From Prunella strophiata (taxonomy: Eukaryota > Chordata > Aves > Passeriformes > Prunellidae): a stretch of 64,000 nucleotides of DNA. Numbering within the stretch: the stretch's first letter is position 1; every line of letters starts with the position of its first letter. The stretch spans positions 89,387,300 through 89,451,299 of the forward strand of contig JAZBQD010000030.1 in NCBI GenBank assembly GCA_036583965.1, written 5' to 3'. A program made the translations under genes and the position numbers. Below, in pieces: positions 58,356-64,000 of this stretch. Under the pieces are notes generated by a model. It was given only the letters and a program-made list of their open reading frames with translations, was not told the origin of the DNA and did no database searches.

Positions 58356-61300
58356 GGAAATTTCAGATGTAACATTGTACAAAATGTAGCACGCATCCAC
58401 TAAACAATAATTAGCTCTAGAGCAGTTTCATTTTCTTACAATTCTTGATTGCTTGTTATTGTAAAGCTTGCTTTGTTTCAAAACTGGCCAATTCATCCAC
58501 TTCATTCCAAAAGAAATCCACCTGCTGGGTATTTAAAAAAAGGCACAAAATTTATCATATTTGGCATGTACCCCTAATTTTAAAATATTTAAAAGCTGCT
58601 TAATAATTTTAAAATGTCTTGTACTCATTTGGTATTTAAATATTTTTATCTTATGACAGCTTCTTTCTCACAATCCAAAGTAAAACTAAACTTAGGGACT
58701 TAACATTTCAAACCAACATCTCTAAGGAAAAGAAAGCAGACTTGTGCTTTCTCCAGTAAATGATGAAAATAGGTTGATATCCATCACATTCCACAAAGCT
58801 CCAGTTTGAAAGCCTCAGATATTGCAGGTTTTTATGGCCCAAAGTACCCAGTCTCACTGCAGAAGGTTCCTGATTAAAACAATTTAGAGATAGCAGGAAT
58901 TGAAAAAGAACTATAAACCAGACACAGGAGCTCTTACATTGAATTTCCTCATTTCAATTGCAAACAGAGCCTGTAGGTTTTAACACTGTATCTAAGCTGA
59001 ATGCTGCTTTGTAAGGCTGCTGCTATTCCACATCTCACTTAATGAGTTTTCTAAAAACCTGCACTTACATTAGTACTTAAAAGCATTTAACTGAAGAATA
59101 GACTGGCAAATAAAAGAAGTTATAATCCTTTAGAATGTGTTACAAATATAACATTTTATAAAGTTACATAATGTTACAAATTATACTCCAAATTTGCAAT
59201 TTATCATTTTTGGTACTCATTAAATGATATCATATGTAAGCACAAAGTAATTAAAGCCCTAAGACAAGTTGGAAGTATTCTGAAAGCTAGACAGTAAAAC
59301 CTTCCCATTAACTACCCTTACTCTAAATTAGCAAACTTTAGATTTATATTTTCTATTTTTTCAATAGAAAATTTGAGACTTGCATTTTAATTGAAATATC
59401 AGTGGCAAAGAAACCATCTGCCAAGAAAATAAATAGAATGAAAACGTATTTCCAAAAGATGGCTGCAGATACAACTGCATGTTGCTGTCATGGCATTCAG
59501 TCCTTTAGACAGAAAATAGCAGTTTGGTGCCAAGTTCTGCCTCAGATGTAGATGTATGACTAACTGAGGTCAAGTACACTGAACAAATCTGAAGGCAGAA
59601 TTGTCCCTAGCAAAGGCAGCATTTATGAACACCCAGATGAAGCTCTTTGGCTACCTAGCAGACCTCCTGAGCCCCTGAAGCAAACTGGCATGACATTTTG
59701 GCTCCCACTCAAACAGTAACAAAACTGACATCTTGTGGTGATACTCATTTGTGACATCTCAGTTCAGATTCCTACAAGAATCACTTTCAGCTGAGGTGTG
59801 TAACTAGTCTATCAGTTATCAGTTCTTATTCCAGCAATATTTATGAGAAAAACCAGAAATTACAGGTGCACTTTATTTATAGTACATAACACTGCATATG
59901 GGGCAAAAATAGGAATGCAATGATTAACACCTTCATACATTAATTCTATCATTTCAGACAGAATTAATATAGTTTTGGCTTTAGTTTTTGTAACCTCTAT
60001 CCCTTCTGCTGAAAACACTGAAGAAGCCAGCTAGTGCAGAAGTGCTGGAAGGACATGTCCATCTCTTCTCTCATTGAAAAATCATCCAAAGCAGACACAA
60101 GGAACAGGCTCACCTCAAACTTCCCAGGTGCTGAATTTAAAGCTGGTGCCTGGTGGTGTGGAAGCCTCTGCACTGCACCTGTCTCTCCAACCCTCATCTC
60201 TGGAGTCAGGGAGAAAGTTTGCCATATACTCCTTACTGTGTTTAACCAGTGAGCAACCTGTACTGTGCTTCAGCACAAAAGAAGGCTCTTGATTTAGAAA
60301 AGTTTGTTCTATTTGATTACTGAGCTCTGTCATAGTCAGCTCAATCAACTGTAACTGTGGAAGTCAAAACCCATCCAGCTCAAACCAAGGCTGGCCACTG
60401 TTCATGAAGCAATAGAGGAAAGAGAAGGAATTCCAGCAGGATAAATTTAAAATAAGACAGCCAGAAGTGCTGTTATACAAGTGCAGCCTCTAGTGGTCTG
60501 TCCAAAATCACTGAATGCCAAGTAAAAATTATTATCTTTTAAGCTCTTGGCACTAACAGCATCGTTTCACCCAACACAGCTGATGCTGTGATATTCCATA
60601 GCAGCAGCACAACCTGCAAGCAAGAAGGCACCATTTCTTATTGATGCTCATGCTTCAAATCTGATTTTGAAAATAAAAACATTTTCCCCTCCCTCCACCT
60701 CCAAAAAATAACATGCATACTGTTCTACAATCTAATTAATTCTATAATGAAATTCTGTGAATAGATATATTTTTAAATGCATATTAAAAAACCCAAAGCA
60801 TTTACACCATCTCTTTATTTTGGTTTTGATAGTTACTGCCTTCCCTTCACAGAAGCAGATGAAGCTGCACAGGAAATTAAGAAAATCTGAGCTTCTGTGT
60901 TGGAGCTGAACCTGTTAAAGCTTCATCATTAGACAAGGTTCAGATAAGAAATTTGATGCATTTCCCTGCCTCACCTTTTTTTTCTTATTTCTCCACATTT
61001 CAGCTAACTCTCCCTAAATATTATCCAGGATACCATTGATAAAAACCTCCTCTCTTTCCTTTCCTATTATGCTTACTTTTGGTCTCAGCTGTTATTAGTT
61101 CATGCCCTAGGCATGTCTAATAACACACTGTATTGCAATTTTCCCAGGACTGGGGAACCATCAGATAACCAAAATTGTATTTTAGGATCTCTCAGCAAGT
61201 GGGAAAAGAAGAATTTAGATGAATGCTGGGTTGTGAGGTGCATAAATAAAAACCATCATAGGCAAATGATTAAAATTTGCTCATGAAGCAGAAGAGATGA

Positions 61301-61572
61301 GCAGAATCATACAGCCTGGCAGAGTGACACCATGAAAATACATGTCTTTTGCCACTTCATAAGCATAGATAAGAATAATTACACATGATGTAGTGTCATT
61401 GACAGGAGATCTTAAAAGCCAGATAAACTGGAGAAAAAATAATGAGAGCAACTTCAAAGAGCTTTGTCTAAGGGGCTATTAACAATTCAAAACTTCACAA
61501 TGATTGTAGGTCAGACAGCCACAAGTGGTTATGTGGAGCCCTATGCCTGTTCTGAAAATTCCTCAGTCACCA

Positions 61573-61620
61573 CAGGACTGTGACAACAGCAGCTCACAGG
61601 ACCATGACAACAACAGCTCA
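61573..61620. repeat. Two-copy 24-base tandem duplication
   Basis: CAGGACTGTGACAACAGC... at 61573-61596 and CAGGACCATGACAACAAC... at 61597-61620, each ending AGCTCA. Three of 24 bases differ. Confidence 0.85.
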
Positions 61621-62310
61621 CTGCACTGCCAGCAGACTAAGAACCCACAGGGAAGATGGGCCACTACCAGAGATGTCCTGGCAACAAGGCAAATGCTAAC
61701 TCACTGACCAACAGGAGAGCTGCCCTCCAGCCTTGCTCCCAAAAGCAAGCAGAAGTCTTTATCCTGCACAGAACCAGGTCTCTAGAAATTGTGAGATACA
61801 AATCGCAGTACATTTACATGAGAGAATTCTGTCTCAAGCACTGCTTGTGTTCCTCAGCCAAATGGACAGCACTGGTACACATCTGATTTATTTTAAAATA
61901 TTTATGCCAATTTATATAACATCCAAGTCATACTTCTTTTATCTCCCTGCTCAGATTCAGAGATATGGGCATCAGTATCTCCCTTGATTGGTCCCTACAT
62001 CTGCTCTTTATTTCCTGTGCTCCTTTAGATCCTCAAATCAGCCCCTCTTCCACTTTCAGCAATTCCTCCTTAACCATGACTGATTGGAAGGCAGTAATGC
62101 TGGCTATATCCTATCATATATGCTGACCTTCTTTCTGCTCCAAAAAGCTTATGCTGTTGGGGGAGAAGCTGAGGGAATGTAGCCAGGGTTAAAAATAACA
62201 ACTAAAGTGTCCAGGCATCATCATCTGCCTGGGCCTGGACATCTGCTCGTGCCACATGCACTCACTGCCTTTCCATGGCACCCATCAGCCTTTTTTATCA
62301 TAACTGCATG

Positions 62311-62370
62311 GATTCATAGAATGATTTGGGTTGAAAGGGACCTTAAAGATCATCTAGTTCTGCCTGCCCA
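62311..62370 (-). mobile_element. CR1 LINE 3'-end fragment
   Basis: GATTCATAGAATGATTTGGG then GAAAGGGACCTTAAAGATCA and TCTAGTTC is the reverse complement of the avian CR1 3' end. Confidence 0.9.
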
Positions 62371-64000
62371 GAACTGCTTTATCCCACCAAGGAACTAAAA
62401 TCAGAGCAACCTTAATGCATTTTTGCAGGTAAAATAAACATTATTTAACAAGTTGTTGCTTAACAGATCCTCTTTTAGTGTGTGAAATTAAGTAAAATAA
62501 AAGTTTTTAAGGAAGAGTTATAATTTTCTAAATGGAAAACACAGCGTGATTTCTTCAGGTCATGCAGAGCTGCTTTTAGAAGGACTGTTTGAAGAAAGAC
62601 AACAACTTTGAGGACTCATTTAGACTTAACTACAGATGGCTGAAGTAGGTCACGTTATCCTGGAGGGACAATTAAGGATAAATAGGTCAATAAAGGCAAA
62701 AGGGCTCTATGTCTGTTTAAGCTTAAGTAAACTGAGCAACAGAAAGCCTGTGTGGCCCTCATTTTAGAACTAATAAGTCCAACTCCATAAAACATTTTTG
62801 CACCTATTCAGAACTGCAATATTGGAATGATACATATTTCCAGGACACTGCAACAACCACTAATGCTACTGCACAAAGTATTGGAAAAACCTTACAGGGA
62901 ATGCTGCACAGTTTATCTTAGAACTGTGCCATTACACTGAAATAGGGTGTTAAATTCTCTGAATTTAATACTGGACTAATAAAAACCCCTGTGTGACAGT
63001 CCATAATTTTAGTAATTAACTTTCACAATTTTACAGTGCTTAATTTACTTTGTCTTATTAGCAGACTAAATTTACCACTGGATGGTGCATGTCATACATA
63101 CTACCCAAATCCTCTAAACCCTAAAGGTGTAAATGGGATTTAAAGACTGGAAAGGCTTTACCTGTACAAGGCTGGGCTTTAAACAAGTTTAAGGCACTTA
63201 TAAAGTGAACATTGAAACAGCTGTAAATATTTTTAAACCCAGTAAAAATTCAGACTCTAAGTAACAATTTGGGCTTTGACCTTAATCTTGTAAGGGTATG
63301 TATCTGACACAAAAGCTTTGGAGTACCACTTAAATTTAAGATAGAACACTCTTACTTCAAACCAAAGACCTTACATTCCCTGTCTGCTTACAGCAACATA
63401 TGGTATTTACAACTGTTTGGCAGCTGTGCTCTGGGAAAGGAAGGGTACACACAGCGTGACAGATTTTGCTGGAAGTCCTGGGATATTCTCACTGACAAAT
63501 TTGAGGGGCTGCCAAGGTAACAGCAGGGCACAGGTTCCATATCTTCAGCCTGGATTGTAATCCAACAAAGAGGAGAGCAGGAAAATTAAGCACAGCTGAC
63601 AGAAATAAACTCTGAAGCTGCAAAGCTGTTGCTCAGCACGTCAGTATGAACTGTCAGGGCAGCTGGTTTTTGGCACTTCTTTCCCATTATGTGGTGATGT
63701 TCATCCCTGGCACTCCATAAAACAAAATTGCTCAGCTCTTAGCTAGTGGTGGGCTCCCATTCAGTTTGCAGATAAATGAGCAAACACAGGCAGTTACCCT
63801 CCAACACTGGCTCTGCACAAGGTCTGCTGGACCCTGACAGACTTACAGGCTCAAAACACAGCATTACCCCAACACTGCTGCCTCTGCTTTCAGAGCACAG
63901 TGGTGGATCTGTGCCAAGGAGAGTGTCCAGGCCCAAGCTGTGTGAGCCCTGAGCTCTCCCGTGTCCCTGACACCGAGTTTTGCCACACCAGCAGCACCCA

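Larger units (their letters stand above)
52556..64000 (-). other. MCF2L 5' intronic DNA (start of gene not in window)
   Basis: 11.4 kb upstream of the first recognised MCF2L exon. I searched by eye for the preceding SEC14 exon and did not find it. No CpG island or convincing first exon is seen. It contains an A-run at 58337-58355, the tandem repeat at 61573-61620 and a CR1 fragment at 62311-62370. The open frames here show no known domain. Confidence 0.6.

Overview
This window is vertebrate nuclear DNA, almost certainly from a bird and probably a songbird or another neoavian. The evidence is intron-rich genes with GT-AG junctions, several avian-type CR1 LINE 3' ends, and an ERV-L-like provirus whose LTRs look like the family common in passerines. 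Most of the sequence is AT-rich and CpG-poor. I found no bacterial genes, CRISPR arrays, rRNA genes or convincing tRNA genes.

Two protein-coding genes lie on the minus strand, head to tail. From 64000 down to about 14800 is the 3' part of MCF2L (DBS/OST), a Rho guanine nucleotide exchange factor. I resolve 29 coding exons by exact splice junctions and phase. They encode the end of the SEC14 domain, a spectrin-like region, the DH-PH exchange module, a linker and a C-terminal SH3 domain. The upstream exons for the N-terminus are beyond the window. The summed exons give 1093 residues plus a stop, provided one surplus base in the exon at 38370-38485 is discounted; as written, that base breaks the frame.

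From 5360 down to the window start are the first five coding exons of coagulation factor VII (F7): signal peptide, propeptide with Gla domain, a 25-base exon, EGF1 and EGF2. The catalytic domain lies beyond position 1. The order MCF2L then F7 on one strand is the arrangement known in human and other vertebrates (MCF2L-F7-F10-PROZ), and it rules out the MCF2/F9 pair.

The roughly 9.4 kb between the genes holds the F7 upstream flank, an old internally deleted ERV-L-like provirus at 7346-10080 on the plus strand, a degenerate alternating purine/pyrimidine tract and the MCF2L 3' untranslated region. Introns carry CR1 fragments, A-rich tracts and short tandem duplications. I found no evidence of a wholly new system. 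The most useful leads are the MCF2L frameshift, two phase-symmetric exons in the MCF2L linker, loss of the EGF1 O-fucosylation site in F7, and the provirus.
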